A stretch of DNA of 64,000 bases, taken from Prorocentrum cordatum. Its lineage: Eukaryota > Sar > Dinophyceae > Prorocentrales > Prorocentraceae. The notes below the pieces were generated by a model. It saw nothing but the letters and a program-made list of their open reading frames with translations, did not search any database and was not told the DNA's origin. The position numbers were made by a program, and so were the translations under genes. This document shows, one piece after another, positions 11,966-23,365 of this stretch (positions within the stretch are counted from its first letter, which is position 1; the number at the start of each line of letters is the position of its first letter). The stretch is taken from contig CAUYUJ010004991.1 in assembly GCA_963575745.1 (NCBI GenBank), positions 345,006 to 409,005 of the forward strand. The letters run 5' to 3'.

Positions 11966-12100
11966 CCCCTCCTCCTCCTCCTCCTCCTCCTCCTCCTCCT
12001 CCTCCCTCCTCCTCCTCCTCCTCCTCCTCCTCCTCCTCCTCCTCCTCCTCCTCCTCCTCCTCCTCCTCCTCCTCCTCCTCCCCCTCCTCGTCCTCCTCCT
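11966..12100 (+). repeat. (TCC)n array
   Basis: Nearly pure TCC triplets, followed by a GC-rich segment. Non-coding by composition. Confidence 0.9.
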
Positions 12101-12231
12101 GCTTCCTCGCCGCCCGCCGCGCCAGATCGGCCGACGCTGCGCGCCGGGGCTCGTGAGACCCCACCGAGCAGATCTGCAGCTGCCTCCTCCCGCCAGGGTC
12201 TTGCATCACCTGGGGGGCATTTTGTCAAATC

Positions 12232-12259
12232 TATAAATATATATATATATATATATATA
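12232..12259. repeat. (TA)n microsatellite
   Basis: Uninterrupted TA dinucleotides, one of four such tracts in the window (others near 13103, 50940 and 52622). Confidence 0.95.
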
Positions 12260-12514
12260 ATTCTCATACGCACCTCTCCGAGGGAGTAGAGCTCAGAGGC
12301 GATTAATGCGCACGCGTTTCGCTCGGGACATCCTCGAAATTCTGAAAATCGGTAGATCGTGACGTCAGGGTCCAAAAACACATGGGACTTTCAACATTTT
12401 AACATAAAACCTTCAAAAACACATGGTAATTTCAATAATTGTGACCCCGATTCTCAGGGAATGGCGGTTTCGCTTGAAAAATCCTTCCGAAATCAAGCCC
12501 CAGACCCCGCCTCG

Positions 12515-12752
12515 GAGCCTCCTGGGGGCCTCCTGGAACCTCCTGGGGCCTCCTGGGGCTTTCTGAACCTTCTGGCACCCCAGACCCCGCCTCGGAGCCT
12601 CCTGGGGGTCTCCTGAAACCTCCTGGGGCCTCCTGGGGCCTCCTGCGGCCTCCTGGAGCCTCTTGGGGCCTCCTGAAGCCTCCTGGGGTCTCCTGGGGCC
12701 TCCTGAGGCCGCCTGGGGCTTCCTGGGGCCTCCTGGGGCTTCAGAACTACAT
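12515..12752. repeat. CTCCTGGGGC minisatellite
   Basis: Ten-base units CTCCTGGGGC, with variants, repeat about twenty times. A longer duplication (CCCAGACCCCGCCTCGGAGC) occurs at about 12500 and 12580. A small outlier lies at 12910-12975. Confidence 0.9.
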
Positions 12753-12861
12753 GCACACAGAGACACAAATCACGCCCAACACATCACACGCTAGACAAAC
12801 ATAACACACACACACACAACACCTACAACACACAAAAAGCACGCACCACACAAAGCATACA

Positions 12862-12862
<1 letters not shown>

Positions 12863-12893
<31 letters not shown>
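12863..12893. repeat. (CA)n microsatellite
   Basis: A run of CA dinucleotides inside a broader CACA-rich segment (12745-12905). Confidence 0.95.
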
Positions 12894-12898
<5 letters not shown>

Positions 12899-13099
12899 AC
12901 ACTCACAATCCTGGGGCCTCCTGGAGCCTCTTCTGGTATCCAAGTCGGGCCTCCTGAGGCTTCCTGGGGGGTCCTGGTACACACATCGCAAGGTGTGGCA
13001 ACCCCACTTGCGCTCGAGTGCGACTTCGATGTTGCATTTCACTCCTGCTTCAAACGCCCCTTCAGTTTTTTGTATGAGCCTGGGCACACACGTGCCACT

Positions 13100-13102
<3 letters not shown>

Positions 13103-13133
<31 letters not shown>
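13103..13133. repeat. (TA)n microsatellite
   Basis: Pure TA run directly before a G-run, about 55 bp upstream of element M3 copy a. Confidence 0.95.
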
Positions 13134-13136
<3 letters not shown>

Positions 13137-13188
13137 GGGGGGGGCTGCTCAGGGGGGGAACCATCGACCTGTCAGCAGGGGTACACCG

Positions 13189-13518
13189 ACCAGCCACAAC
13201 CGGGGGAGCTGTGGTCCTCACCCCCCTGGGGGAACCCATCGCATCGAGGATCCCTCGAGGGGGGTGTCGAAGTCGATGGGCCCCCCAGGGGGGTACTTTA
13301 GTAGTGGAAACAATTGGTTTTCAAATGTTGGGTTTTAGAAGCTCTGCGTGCCTGAGGGGGCGCCGCCACGTAGAAGTAGTTACTGGAGACCGAGCATTTG
13401 GGGCGTCGCTACGCACGCCCTCTGCGTGGCTGCGACCATTTGTTTAAACCCTAAAACCAATTAAACTCACACATAAAGTAAGGACCACAGCTCCCCCAGT
13501 TGTGGCTGGCCTGATACA
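13189..13518. mobile_element. MITE-like element M3, copy a, with foreign interior
   Basis: The left arm starts ACCAGCCACAACCGGGGGAG. The right arm is its complement (CTCCCCCAGTTGTGGCTGG). The left arm through CAGGGGGGTA matches M3 copy b at 16.0 kb. Between that TA and the right arm lies a different insert (about 13300-13486) whose ends TACTTTA and TAAAGTA are themselves inverted. Confidence 0.75.
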
Positions 13519-13603
13519 CAACCGCTGGATCGGCGCAGCGCCCCCGACGGCGAAACTGCACGCTGCCGGCCGTCGGGCCCCCGCCGCCGATCTCGAGGGT
13601 TAT

Positions 13604-13780
13604 GTCGGGCGTGTCCCCTACAGGGGGATCTTCGACGAAAAATAAAACATGCCCCAAAAATACCCCCAAAAGGTCAAACCATACCCAACACATAGTCCCC
13701 AGACTATGTTTGGACTATTTTTTGTTGTTGGTATTTTTTATTCTTCGTCGGAAATCCCCCTGTAGGGGGACAGGCCCGAC
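13604..13780. mobile_element. MITE-like element M1, copy A
   Basis: The ends are GTCGGGCGTGTCCCCTACAG and its near complement ending GGACAGGCCCGAC. The inverted repeats extend about 45 bp. The family has five copies here (also 19942, 41799, 42396, 54906). It overlaps the 3' end of the neighbouring minus-strand open frame, so it probably lies in that gene's intron or downstream. Confidence 0.9.
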
Positions 13781-14798
13781 TTAACTCAAGGGGCGATCGG
13801 GGGTGTCGATGCGTCCCCGCCCGAGCCCACCCCTCCCCGGCGCTGCCCCGGAGGACCAGCTCCAGCAGCTTCTTCCCGGACGTGCCCATGATGTCCAGCC
13901 CCCCGCGGCGGAAGCCCCGCTGCAGGGCCTCCACGGCGACGCAGAACCGCGACTCCATGCTGGGCAGCAGCAGCGCCTGGCAGAGCACCGGCACGGCGCC
14001 GCCTCCGCCGGGCGCGGCGTGCGACCCCCTGGTGGTGGGCAGCGCGCCCGGCAGCGACGCCGCGGAGGCCGGGAGGTGGCGCTGGGAGGCCCCGGGCTTC
14101 TCGCCGCCCGCGCGCCCCTCGCGGCCGAAGGGGTCCCCCGGGGGGGGCCTGCCGACGGCATCCGGCGTGCGCGGGGCCCTGCCGGGGGCCCGGCTGGGGG
14201 CCTGCTGGCTCAGCAGCTTCCCCGCGGAGGGCTCCGCGTCGGCCCAGGGCGGCGCGCCCGCGCCCGGGCCCCGCCGCTGGGCGAGGCAGCAGCAGGCCAT
14301 GCAGGCGATGAGCAGTGCGAGCGCGCCGGCCAGCAGGGCCCCCGCCGAGGTGCTGCCCACGCCGAGGGCCACGGCGTAGCTGGCGCGCCCGCGGCCGAGC
14401 CACAGGCTGAGGCCGAGCATCACCGGCTGCGGGTTGGGCACGGGTGCGTGGCCGCCGATCGCGTCGCCCGCCGCCGCGGCCACGGCGCCGGCAGCAGACG
14501 GTGAGGGAGCGACGGCCGGTGGACTGAGGCCGACCGCCGTCTGCAGAAGGCCCGGCTGCAGGTAGCGCCGCATATCCTCCCCTTCCGTGCAGCCCTCGCC
14601 GTCCTCCGAGGCCGTGCGCGCTGGCAGCGCTTGGACCGTACACCCACTTGTACCCCGCGCCTGTGCGAACAGCCCGCCGCGCCTGGCCTGTCCGCCAGCC
14701 AGTTCATCCGCCACCAAACAAGTAATCAAAGAAATCACCATCGCGCCGGTGCGGCTGCGCAATGCTGGCGAGAATGCCCTAAGAACGGGAAAAAACAT
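13781..14798 (-). CDS. Probable exon of a single-pass membrane protein, family uncertain
   Basis: The minus-strand frame starts at ATG 14798 and is open for 364 residues to 13704, in strongly GC-rich sequence. The N-terminus is hydrophobic (residues about 1-35, possible signal peptide). Residues about 145-173 form a clear membrane segment ending in IACMACCCLAQRR. A Pro/Ala/Gly-rich linker follows, then a compact region at about 268-316 (VLCQALLLPSMESRFCV, then GGLDIMGTSGKKLLELVL). That last pattern resembles a domain I recall from expanded dinoflagellate families, but I cannot name it. The last 25 residues of the open frame lie in MITE M1 copy A, so the true exon should end by splicing before 13781; a GT in GGGTGGGC near 13815 is one candidate donor. 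The start and lack of upstream exons are uncertain. Confidence 0.5.
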
Positions 14799-15363
14799 TG
14801 CTGCTTGAGTTGAGGCGGTCCCGCGACAAGTGTACGCAGTACCATTCGGAGGAGACCGTAATCCAGCCTGCAGCCTTAAAGGAGGCTTGAGCTGTGCGAA
14901 ACTGCTACGGACGTCCCCTGCTGGCCCCGCTTCCCATCAGATCGCAATCGCCATCGTTATAGTTGTGTTCGCTGGTTGTCATCATCTCGGCCGCTAAAAC
15001 AACCGCCGCAATCGACGTCGTCGTCGACGTTGTCGTCGTCGTCGTCGTCACCAACACCATCGCCGCCGCGCTTCACACCTGCTTCCGCCAACACACCCAT
15101 TACAATCAACATGTGGCCATCCGTCAAGACAGCGCGCACAATTGCTGACGCATCTCCCGACGACGAATTATTTCCACAACATTCTTCGAACCGGCGAACG
15201 CCAGAGGCTCTCACCCCAGGGGCTATCATCCTCAACCAATGCCGAAGCTGCACGAGGAAGTGACCCCTTGCGAAAGTCTATTCAATCGTCCAGATCGCTT
15301 GCGCATCATTTCTTTCTGCACCCTGTGTCTGACCTCTGCACCCCTGAGTCCAGACCCGTTCCG
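14799..15363. other. No recognised gene; GTC/CGT trinucleotide patch
   Basis: A short GTCGTC-rich patch lies at 15015-15055. It contributes Val-rich phantom frames. Nothing else is recognised. Confidence 0.35.
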
Positions 15364-15514
15364 ACAAGCGCGTTCCACGAATTACTCGCCAAGGAACTGC
15401 TCGCAAATGGCCCGAGTCCGCCGCGGGGGATCTGCGCTCCATGACACAGAGGACGACCTCTTTGCTTTCTGACGTCTGCGAGGCAGCACTTTGCGAGTGG
15501 TGGAACGCGCTCGG
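15364..15514. mobile_element. MITE-like element M7, copy b
   Basis: The left end GCGCGTTCCACGAATTACTC and the right end CACTTTGCGAGTGGTGGAAC form imperfect inverted repeats. The element is collinear with 7796-7940. Confidence 0.65.
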
Positions 15515-16035
15515 TGAGCGCTGGCGTCTCTAGGGGGGAAACAAACCGACCTCGCTTCTGACCACCCTCGCTTCCACGAGATACCAGACGATGCCAACTT
15601 GCAGCCTGTACTGGTCAGGCCGCTTGACGAGGAGGCGCGTGCTACAGGCCTCGGAACAAATTAGCGAACACATGCCACATTCATCCGTCAACGCCTCCCC
15701 CTCCCCCCAATGTTCAGAGTTGGCGGTGGGTGTGATGAGTTGCACCTCGACCGCACTCTCCCCCGCGCGTGCCAACCTTGAGTTTGGGGGGCAGGGGGGG
15801 TGTTCACTAATTGTTTCCCTCTGCCGTATGGCTTCGTTTTGCCTGGGAGCGGAAAGCGGGGTAGGCAATTCACGCTCTGCGTCTCGCCTCCCCCTCCGCC
15901 GGCGGAGCCGCCGCTGCTCCGCCTCCCGCGGGCCTCCCGCCGGGCCCCCTCCGCCGCGGGGCGAGCCGCGCCGGCGGCGAGGCCCTCTCCAGGACGCCCC
16001 CGTGTGCCAAGACGCTGGGGGGAAGCGTCTCCGAC
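15515..16035. other. No recognised gene
   Basis: The minus strand is open for 290 residues across 15530-16402, but that frame crosses repeats M3 and M2 and shows no family motif. I treat it as non-coding. Confidence 0.35.
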
Positions 16036-16353
16036 CAGCCACAACTGGGGGAGCCGTGGTCCTGACCCCCCTGGGGTAGCCCATCGCGTCGACAATCTCT
16101 CGAGGGGGGTGTCGAAATCGATGGGCCCCCCAGGGGGGTACAGTGGAGGCCGGTCCACAAGAAACCTCCCACAAAAAACCCAACCCTGAAACCCCAGGAT
16201 GTCCATCGGTTTTTGATGTGGGAACGTCACGCTTTCCATGGCAAAACCATCGAAACCCAAGAAACCCAGGGCACCCTGGAGGCAAGCAGGGTGTTTCTTG
16301 GCATGGGTCTCCACTGTAAGGACCACAGCTCCCCCAGTTGTGGCTGGCCTGAG
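16036..16353. mobile_element. MITE-like element M3, copy b, carrying a nested M2
   Basis: The left arm ACCAGCCACAACTGGGGGAG and right arm CTCCCCCAGTTGTGGCTGG are inverted. The left arm runs to CAGGGGGGTA, after which M2 copy b (16139-16318) is inserted at TA. Without M2 the element would be about 138 bp. Confidence 0.8.
16139..16318. mobile_element. MITE-like element M2, copy b (nested in M3)
   Basis: Ends TACAGTGGAGGCC and GGTCTCCACTGTA are exact or near-exact inverted repeats. The internal sequence is highly similar to copy a at 7073. The flanking TA dinucleotides fit a TA target-site duplication. Confidence 0.85.
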
Positions 16354-16536
16354 CCTGTGGCACAGATGCTGGGGGCGGCCAGTGCCAGAGCGAGGCAGCC
16401 ACCTCGGGTTGGAGCTCGTCGGGCGCGAGAATTCATGGAGGGGGCGATCGCTGGGGGGGGGAGAGCAGGTGCCCGCCTCGGGCCCGAAAGGCGCCCTCCT
16501 CTGGGGCCCGATCGTTGAGCAGGGACCGACCGTCCC

Positions 16537-16725
16537 GGCATTCCTATAGCCCTACCACGAAGTGTTCTTAGAGCCCAACAATGTTCTAAGAACAAAACAG
16601 TGCTCTTAGAACATTGGCCCGATGGGTCAAAACGAGACCATCTCCGCCATACATGTTCTAAGAACATTTTCGTAGAAACCACAAATGGTTCTCAGAACAT
16701 TGCTTGGTAGGCCTGTAGGCACGCC
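16537..16725. mobile_element. MITE-like element M6 with GTTCTAAGAAC palindromes
   Basis: Left end GGCATTCCTATAGCCCTACC pairs with the complement of the right end (GGTAGGCCTGTAGGCACGCC), about 35 bp of imperfect inverted repeat. The interior holds five copies or near-copies of GTTCTAAGAAC. Only one copy occurs in this window. Confidence 0.65.
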
Positions 16726-16912
16726 AGGACGCTTCGCCACTGCTCGAGAGAGGGCCCCCCCCCCCCCGAGAGCCAGGCTACGAGACGCCTCCCACAGAGG
16801 CCACGAAGCGCGCGCGCCGAGAGAGAGAGAGAGAGAGAGAGCCGTCCGCGGGCCCCGACGGGCAGGAGAAGCGGAGCGGCACTGCCGAGGCGGGTCGTGG
16901 GGCGCCTGCGCC

Positions 16913-18056
16913 CCCCCTCCTCCTCCTCCTCCTCCTCTTCCTCCTCCTCCTCCTCCTCCTCCTCTTCCTCCTCCTCCTCCTCCTCCTCCTCCTCTTCCTC
17001 CTCCTCCATTCTTCCTTATGAAAAGCTGCTCCCTGAACATCCAGAGGCCATTTTTTAGGGCGGGCCAGGCGTTTCTCCTGAGACTTCCTCACAATGCACG
17101 ACCCTGAAGCTTAAACAGTGGCAACCGTTTCACAAATGGAGGGCGGGTGGTTTTCAACATGTGGCTCTCGTCTTAGCACCGCGCACACTCGTTTAAAACA
17201 ATGCAAACTTCACGGATTGAGGGCGGATGGTGTTGAAAATGTGACTCTCCCCTTAGCACCGCGCACACTTGTTTTAAATATTTGGAAGAGCTTCACGGAT
17301 TGAGGGCGTGTGGTTTTCAAAATGTTGCTCTCGCCTCAGCGCCGCGCACATTCGTTCCAAACGTTTGCAAGAGTTTCACGGATTGAGAGCGGTTCCTTTT
17401 CAAAATGTGGCTCTCGCCTTGGCGCCGCCCACATTCGTTTTTAACAACTTGCAAGAGTTTCACGGATTCCCATGATCAACGTACCAGAAGCGGTGTTTTG
17501 GATAATTCAGGACTATGATGGTACAACTGTTACATTGATTCCCGGGAATGGCATTCTGGCATGATTCAGGACCGTCAAGACGCAAAAGTCAAGTTGATCC
17601 GTTGCGTTGGAAGCCCGAGAGCAATGTTATGGCACGCTGCAGGGTTTTCAAAAGGTTGCCTTCCAACGAGGCAGCTCCCTCAGTGGAAATGAAATCTTGC
17701 AGGGGCCTGTGGAGGGAGCTGGGAGGGAGGGTCCATTCCAACATCATTGGGGACTCTTAGATTTACACTGGTCTTCCTCCTCCTCCTCCTCCTCCTCCTC
17801 CTCCTCTTCCTCCCTCCTCCCTCCCCTCCTTCCTCTCCCTCTCCCTCCTCCCTCCTCCCTCCCTCCTCCTCCTCCCTCCTCCCTCCTCCCTCCTCCCTCC
17901 TCCCCTCCTCCTCGTCCTCGTCCTCCTCGTCCTCCTCGTCCTTCCTCGTCCTCTTCGTCATCGTCGTCCTCTTCGTCTCCTCGTCCCTCTTGTCCTCCTC
18001 CTCCTCCTCCTCCTCCTCCTCCTCCTCCTCCTCCTCCTCCTCCTCCTCCTCCCCCG
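16913..18056 (+). repeat. Composite module copy 2 (plus orientation)
   Basis: The order is (TCC)n (16913-17007), a cap (17010-17105, with TTTTTAGGGCGGGCCAGGCG and TCTCCTGAGACTTCCTCAC), the 81-bp tandem array (17110-17470), a spacer (17470-17768) and (TCC)n (17770-18056). Copies 3 and 4 share this order. Confidence 0.9.
17110..17470 (+). repeat. 81-bp tandem array
   Basis: About four and a half units carry TTTCACGGATTGAGGGCG, TTTTCAAAATGTGGCTCTCG and GCGCCGCGCACATTCG. They are contiguous and slightly diverged. Confidence 0.9.
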
Positions 18057-18385
18057 CCGGCAGCCAGGGAGACCCGTACGAGCCCCCGTCCCTGCCCACA
18101 GCCGCAGGGGTCCGGGTCGCCCAACTTCGCGCGCCGCGCCCCGCGGTGCGCGGCCACATTTCCCACGAGAAGGACAGCTCTCCGGCCCGGGCCGAGAGCC
18201 CCGCCGCCCCCGCCCCCTCCTCCTCCTCCCCCTCCTCCCCCTCCTCCCCCCTCCCCCCTCCTCCCCCGCCCTTCCCTCCTCCCCCGCCTTCCTCTCCCCG
18301 CCCTCCCTCCTCCCCTCCTCCTCCTCCTCCTCCCCCTCCTCCTCCCCTCCTCCCCCTCCTCCTCCCCCACCTCCCCTCCTCCGCG
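17770..18385 (+). repeat. (TCC)n tracts with CTCCCTCC variants
   Basis: One tract spans 17770-18056 and a second spans 18216-18385. Between and after them a 30-bp GC-rich word (containing GAGAAGGACAGCTCTCCGGC) occurs twice, at about 18168 and 18404. Open frames are compositional artefacts. Confidence 0.85.
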
Positions 18386-19330
18386 ATTCGCGCTGTCCCC
18401 CCCACGAGAAGGACAGCTCTCCGGCCCGGGCCGCGCCAGGCGAAGCGCGGCTTATCTTCGCGCATCTCTGGGCGTGACCTAGAGGATGGTGGTCGGCCCC
18501 CTCCCAAGATGGAGCTCTCGCCTGGCCCCTCCTGTGAACCGTGGTCGCAACGTCTTGATGACCCCGGCGGTTGTACCAGTGGAGGGTGGCTCCTCTTCAA
18601 AGTCGTGCCCTCGCGTTGGCGCCGTGCGCATTTCTCTTATAAGCTGTATGGGCAGATGGCCGCTCTCTCGCGGACTCGTTGTGGCTTGTAGCGCTGCGTG
18701 GTCGAATGTGAGCGTGGATGTAACGCTTCGGTAACGTATGTGATCGTTATGTGGTCCGTGACGTTATGTGGTCGTTCATTGGCATCTCGAGCCGCGCCGT
18801 ATTATAATAGTGATTCCCATCGGGCGCTTGACGTGGCGGCAGGACGAGCGTGTGTGATGTCAATTGATGAGGGTGGACTTGGGATGGGGGGGTGTACTGA
18901 GGCATCAGTAGTATGTGATGACTTTGCCCTTGCCCTCGTCCTCCTTCTCCTCCGCCTCCTCGTCCTCCTCCTCCCCCTCATCCTCACCCTCCTCATTCCC
19001 TGAGCAACTTGTCTGCAATTGTTCTCTATGCATTTGCTCTGACGCCCAGTGACGGAGCCTGGGCCCCCGGAACCGGTTGCCAATCGTGGGTCCCCCATCG
19101 TAGCCCCCCATCGGCAACAATGTGAAACAGTTGAAGGTATTCCGCCGCAGAGTTTAGTTGGCCTGCGACCTCTGGGTGACGGGAATGGATTCCGATAAGC
19201 GCGATCAAGGGCGAATGGGTCCCCAGACGAACGGCGAGTGCCGCGCGTCATATGTTCGTACGCTAATCTACCAATCCTCTGCTGAGCTTTCGGCATTTCC
19301 GTCAAGGCGCAACGAAACCCAAGAGACCAC
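18386..19330. other. No recognised gene
   Basis: Some short open frames and a TATGTGGTCGTT-like direct repeat near 18745-18775 occur here. No protein family is recognised. Confidence 0.3.
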
Positions 19331-19695
19331 GAGGAGGAGGACGAGGAGGAGGAGGAGGAGGAGGAGGAGGAGGAGGAGGAGGAGGAGGAGGAAGACGGAG
19401 AGGAGGAGGACGAGAGGAGGAGACCTCCTAACCCCTGCCCTCCTCAACCCTCTCCACTCCCTCTCCTCCCTTCCTCTGTCTCCCCCCCTTCCCCCCCCTC
19501 CTCCCCCCACAGTCCGCTGCCGCCTCCACTCTCCTTCAGGCGGCCCCTCCGCAGCCTCCCTCCCGCCTCCACTCTCCTCCTCCTCCTCCTCCCCTCCTCC
19601 TCCCCTCCTCCTCCTCCTCCTCCTCCTCCTCTCTCCTCCTCCTCCTCCTCCTCCTCCTCCTCCTCCTCCTCCTCCTCCTCCTCCTCCTCCTCCCA
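19331..19695. repeat. (GGA)n then (TCC)n, inverted pair
   Basis: A GGA array (19331-19430) is followed by a TCC array (19562-19695). The facing polypurine and polypyrimidine tracts could fold into a long imperfect hairpin. Confidence 0.8.
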
Positions 19696-19941
19696 CCCCC
19701 CTCTCCTCAACAACGGCACTCAGGCGAAGCCGCGCCTCCTCTCACCGACCTCCTCCCCCCGCTCCTCGCCCTGGCCGCCGCCGCCTTCGCCGCGGCCGCC
19801 CGCGGCCGCGCCCCGCGGCGCTGAGGGGCCCGCCGCGGCCGCGGCGGGGGCCGTCCGCGGCCCTCTGCCCGCAGGGCGGCCGCCGCCTCCGGCGCGGGGC
19901 TCCCGGTCGCCGCGCCTGGCGCCGCGGCGCTCGACTCTCAG

Positions 19942-20055
19942 GTCGGGCATGTCCTCCAACAGGCGGATTTTGGAAGAAAAACCAAAAAAAATCAAAACAT
20001 CGTACCCCGACTATTTTTTTTGACCATGCTTCTTCCTGTAGAGGGACGCCTCGAC
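19942..20055. mobile_element. MITE-like element M1, copy B (short)
   Basis: Ends GTCGGGCATGTCCTCCAACA and CTGTAGAGGGACGCCTCGAC are inverted. At about 114 bp it is the shortest of the five copies. As in copy A, TTAACTC follows the right end. Confidence 0.8.
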
Positions 20056-22159
20056 TTAACTCGACCCCGAGCTCCCCTCGCGTCGGGAAGAAGTTGCGGC
20101 GACAGGGTTTGTGGCCACCTGCGGCTTCCGGGGGCCGGTCCCCGGCGAGGGGGGTGGCGGACCTCCGGGGCGCGCCGCGCTGTGCGCGCAGAAAATCGCG
20201 ACGTCGGGTGTCTGGGGGCGGGGTGTGCGCCGAGGAGAGGGGGGGTCCAGAAGAGCGGGGGGGGTGGTCGGCGCATCGTGGCAGGAGGCACGTGCGCGGA
20301 CGGGGGGCGGGGGGCACAAGGGCGTGGCGCGGGCCGAGGGAAGAAGGAGGGGGGGTCGGCGCGCCATGGGCACGAGAGGCGGCAGGCCTCGAGACTGGGC
20401 CGTGGCCTGCAGCTGCCACGAGAGCCAAGAGGTACGCGCCGAGGTCTCGCGGAAAACCCTTCCTGCCACACCGTCTTGGGGGTCGACGCAGCACGGCACG
20501 GGGCCCGTGCGCGGACATGGGGGGGGGGCAAGGCCGTGCCGAGAGAACGAGGAGGGGGCCCCGACATTTTTGTTGGCCATGATATCCACGCCCGCCGAGT
20601 CTTCGCCCTCGCCCCCCGCTGGGACGCCCCCGATCGAGGGGGAAGGGGGGGCTCGAACTTCGAGGATTTGTGTCTGTTGAGGAGAGGGAGAGGGGATCGA
20701 ATCAACGTTCGAGGAGCTCAAAGAGCAGGCCGCAGTCATCATATAGCTGTGGCGTCTGCCAGAACGTCCAGTGGAAAAGTCACTGGCCAGGTGAATCGGT
20801 AAGCCCATGCACGCGTCATCTTGAGACCGCCAACCTTGCGGAACAAAAAAAACACAAAACAATGTTCGCAGATCGTGAAGTACAGCTTGTGCTGCGCGAC
20901 GCGGAGCCTCCGACGGCAGGGGGAGGAGATCCGCAGCCGAGTGCGCCGCCCGCTGGCCGTCGAACGAGCAGCGTGCCCAGAAGGCCCCGCGCCCGCGTCG
21001 CGAGCAGGCGGGGCACTGCCGCCGCGCCTCGGGCCGCAGCCCCTGGGGCAGCCGGCGCCCGCAGGCCCGTGCCTCGCCGGGGAGGCGAGGGCGCGCGCTC
21101 GGCCGCCGTCGGGTCGGGGCTTGCTGAAGGTGCCCCTGCAGTAGACACCCTAACAGTCCTATCATGGAGTCACTCGGGCCAGAACTCTGGTCTCCCGAAG
21201 GGAAAGTGCACAGCACCAAAACGGTCACACTTGAGGCAACCACTCTGGCTCAAATTGTGGCCGCCACCACAGCGACCCTAAGTATCCAAACTACCTCATC
21301 TACTTGCCTGCAGAGGCTTCCTTCAAACGAATCCTCAAACTTGTGGCCGCCACCAAAGGTGTTCCCCACCTGGGTGGAGGGAGGGATCGGAGGAGGAGGA
21401 GGAGGAGGAGGGGCAAGAAGAAAAAGCATTGCGAACAAACGCCGAACAGGACTTGAGGAGGGAGGGGAGCGGCAGAGGCAGCGCAGAGCAAGCAGGATCG
21501 AGGGGGCGGACGGAGGAGGTCGTCGTCGTGGACGGGGGAGGGGGCGGTCGTGGTCAGGGCAGGGCGTCGGGGGCAGGACGTTCGAGGATCGTTTTTCTTT
21601 GGGGGGAGGGGTGGGGCTTGACTCCTCTGTGTGAGCGAGGGGTATCGAATCAACACTCGAGGATCGTTTTTTTGAGGGGGGCCAGAGGGCTGTTCGTCGC
21701 CACGGCCGGATTCTCCGCGACATGTTGTTCAAAGCTCGCCCCAGGATGCAGGACAGGGGATTCTTCTTGCGGGGAGGATGAAGGAGGAGGGAAGGATGTA
21801 GAGATATAGGGAGCGATCTTAATGATCAGTTCGGCAAGGACGAGGGGGGAGAAGCGCGCGCGGGCGACCGGGAGATGGATGGAGGGATGAAGGGGAGAGG
21901 GGGGGAGTAGACCATCGATCCATACATGAACCTGCCCTTACCCGTGAGCACGGAAGCAGAAGGAGAGAGGGGGAGAGGGGAAGGAGAGGGAGTATGAGGA
22001 CAGGAGGGAGGACGAGTAGGAGGAGGAGGAGGACGAGGAGGAGGAGGGAGATGATAGTAACGAGGAATGACAGGGAAGATGAAGAGGATGTTCAGGAATG
22101 AAGACTAGGGGGGGCATGAGGGAGGATGGGACGACGACGAAGGCGAGGGGGAGGAGGAG
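20056..22159. other. No recognised gene; GC-rich, with a duplicated ATCGAATCAAC motif
   Basis: Long overlapping open frames on both strands (up to 395 residues on minus) reflect high GC and have no recognisable domain. A short motif (ATCGAATCAAC.TTCGAGGA or its CTCGAGGA variant) occurs near 20695 and 21640. A GGA-rich patch lies at 21390-21420 and 22005-22050. Confidence 0.35.
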
Positions 22160-22164
22160 GACAC

Positions 22165-22224
<60 letters not shown>

Positions 22225-22349
22225 CGATGATGATGAGGGTGATGGTGACGATGATGATGATCAAGATGATGGTGATGATGCTGCTGTTCGAATTGTTGTT
22301 GTGGTGGTGGTGGTTGCTGTTGTTGCTGTTGCTGTTGCTGTTGCTGTTT

Positions 22350-22406
<57 letters not shown>

Positions 22407-22410
22407 CTTG
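22160..22410. repeat. (ATG)n then (TTG)n microsatellites
   Basis: ATG/GAT triplets (22163-22280) pass into GTT/GCT triplets and pure TTG (22340-22403). The frames give Met, Leu or Asn runs only. Confidence 0.95.
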
Positions 22411-22604
22411 CTGTTTGAACTCTCACCACGGAAGAATCATTATTGCTGATCTCCCCTCTGGTGACCATTGTGTTTTTTGATTGACGTGCTTTCCCTGGGG
22501 CTCGCACCCTGTTTTTTTTATCAAGGGAAATCACGGGGCTCACACTGTGCCCGTGGCCCCCGGTTTACAACAACAGCGGCTCCCCCCTGATGCTTCTTTA
22601 CAAG

Positions 22605-22780
22605 TTATTCCAAATCGTGCTCTCGCGCGGGACTTCCTCACAATTGATGTACGCATCGCGCTCTCGCGTGGGACTTTCTCGCAATTTATTCAGACGATGC
22701 GCCCTCGGCGCTCAGGAATCCCGCTATCGTTTGTGCTTTCTCGCTCGAGACTTCCTCGCGATTCATGTAGGACCCACGCT
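22605..22780. repeat. Tandem repeat, unit about 55 bp
   Basis: Three units share CGTGCTCTCGCGCGGGACTT-like and TCGCAATTTATTCAG-like blocks. Non-coding. Confidence 0.65.
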
Positions 22781-22920
22781 TCAGCAACCCGCCTGCTCGA
22801 CCTGGTCGCCTGGGCCCGCCTTCCCGACCTGCCCGCTATGGGTCTGCCCACCCGATCTGCCCGTCTGGCTCTACCACTTGCTTTCTGCTCCCTGCCCCCC
22901 TCCTGCTAATTTCTATCGTG

Positions 22921-23365
<445 letters not shown>

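Noticed and set aside
20056-21243. 395-residue minus-strand open frame
   Set aside because: High GC keeps it open. It is Pro/Arg/Ala-rich with no recognisable domain and starts inside no plausible gene context.
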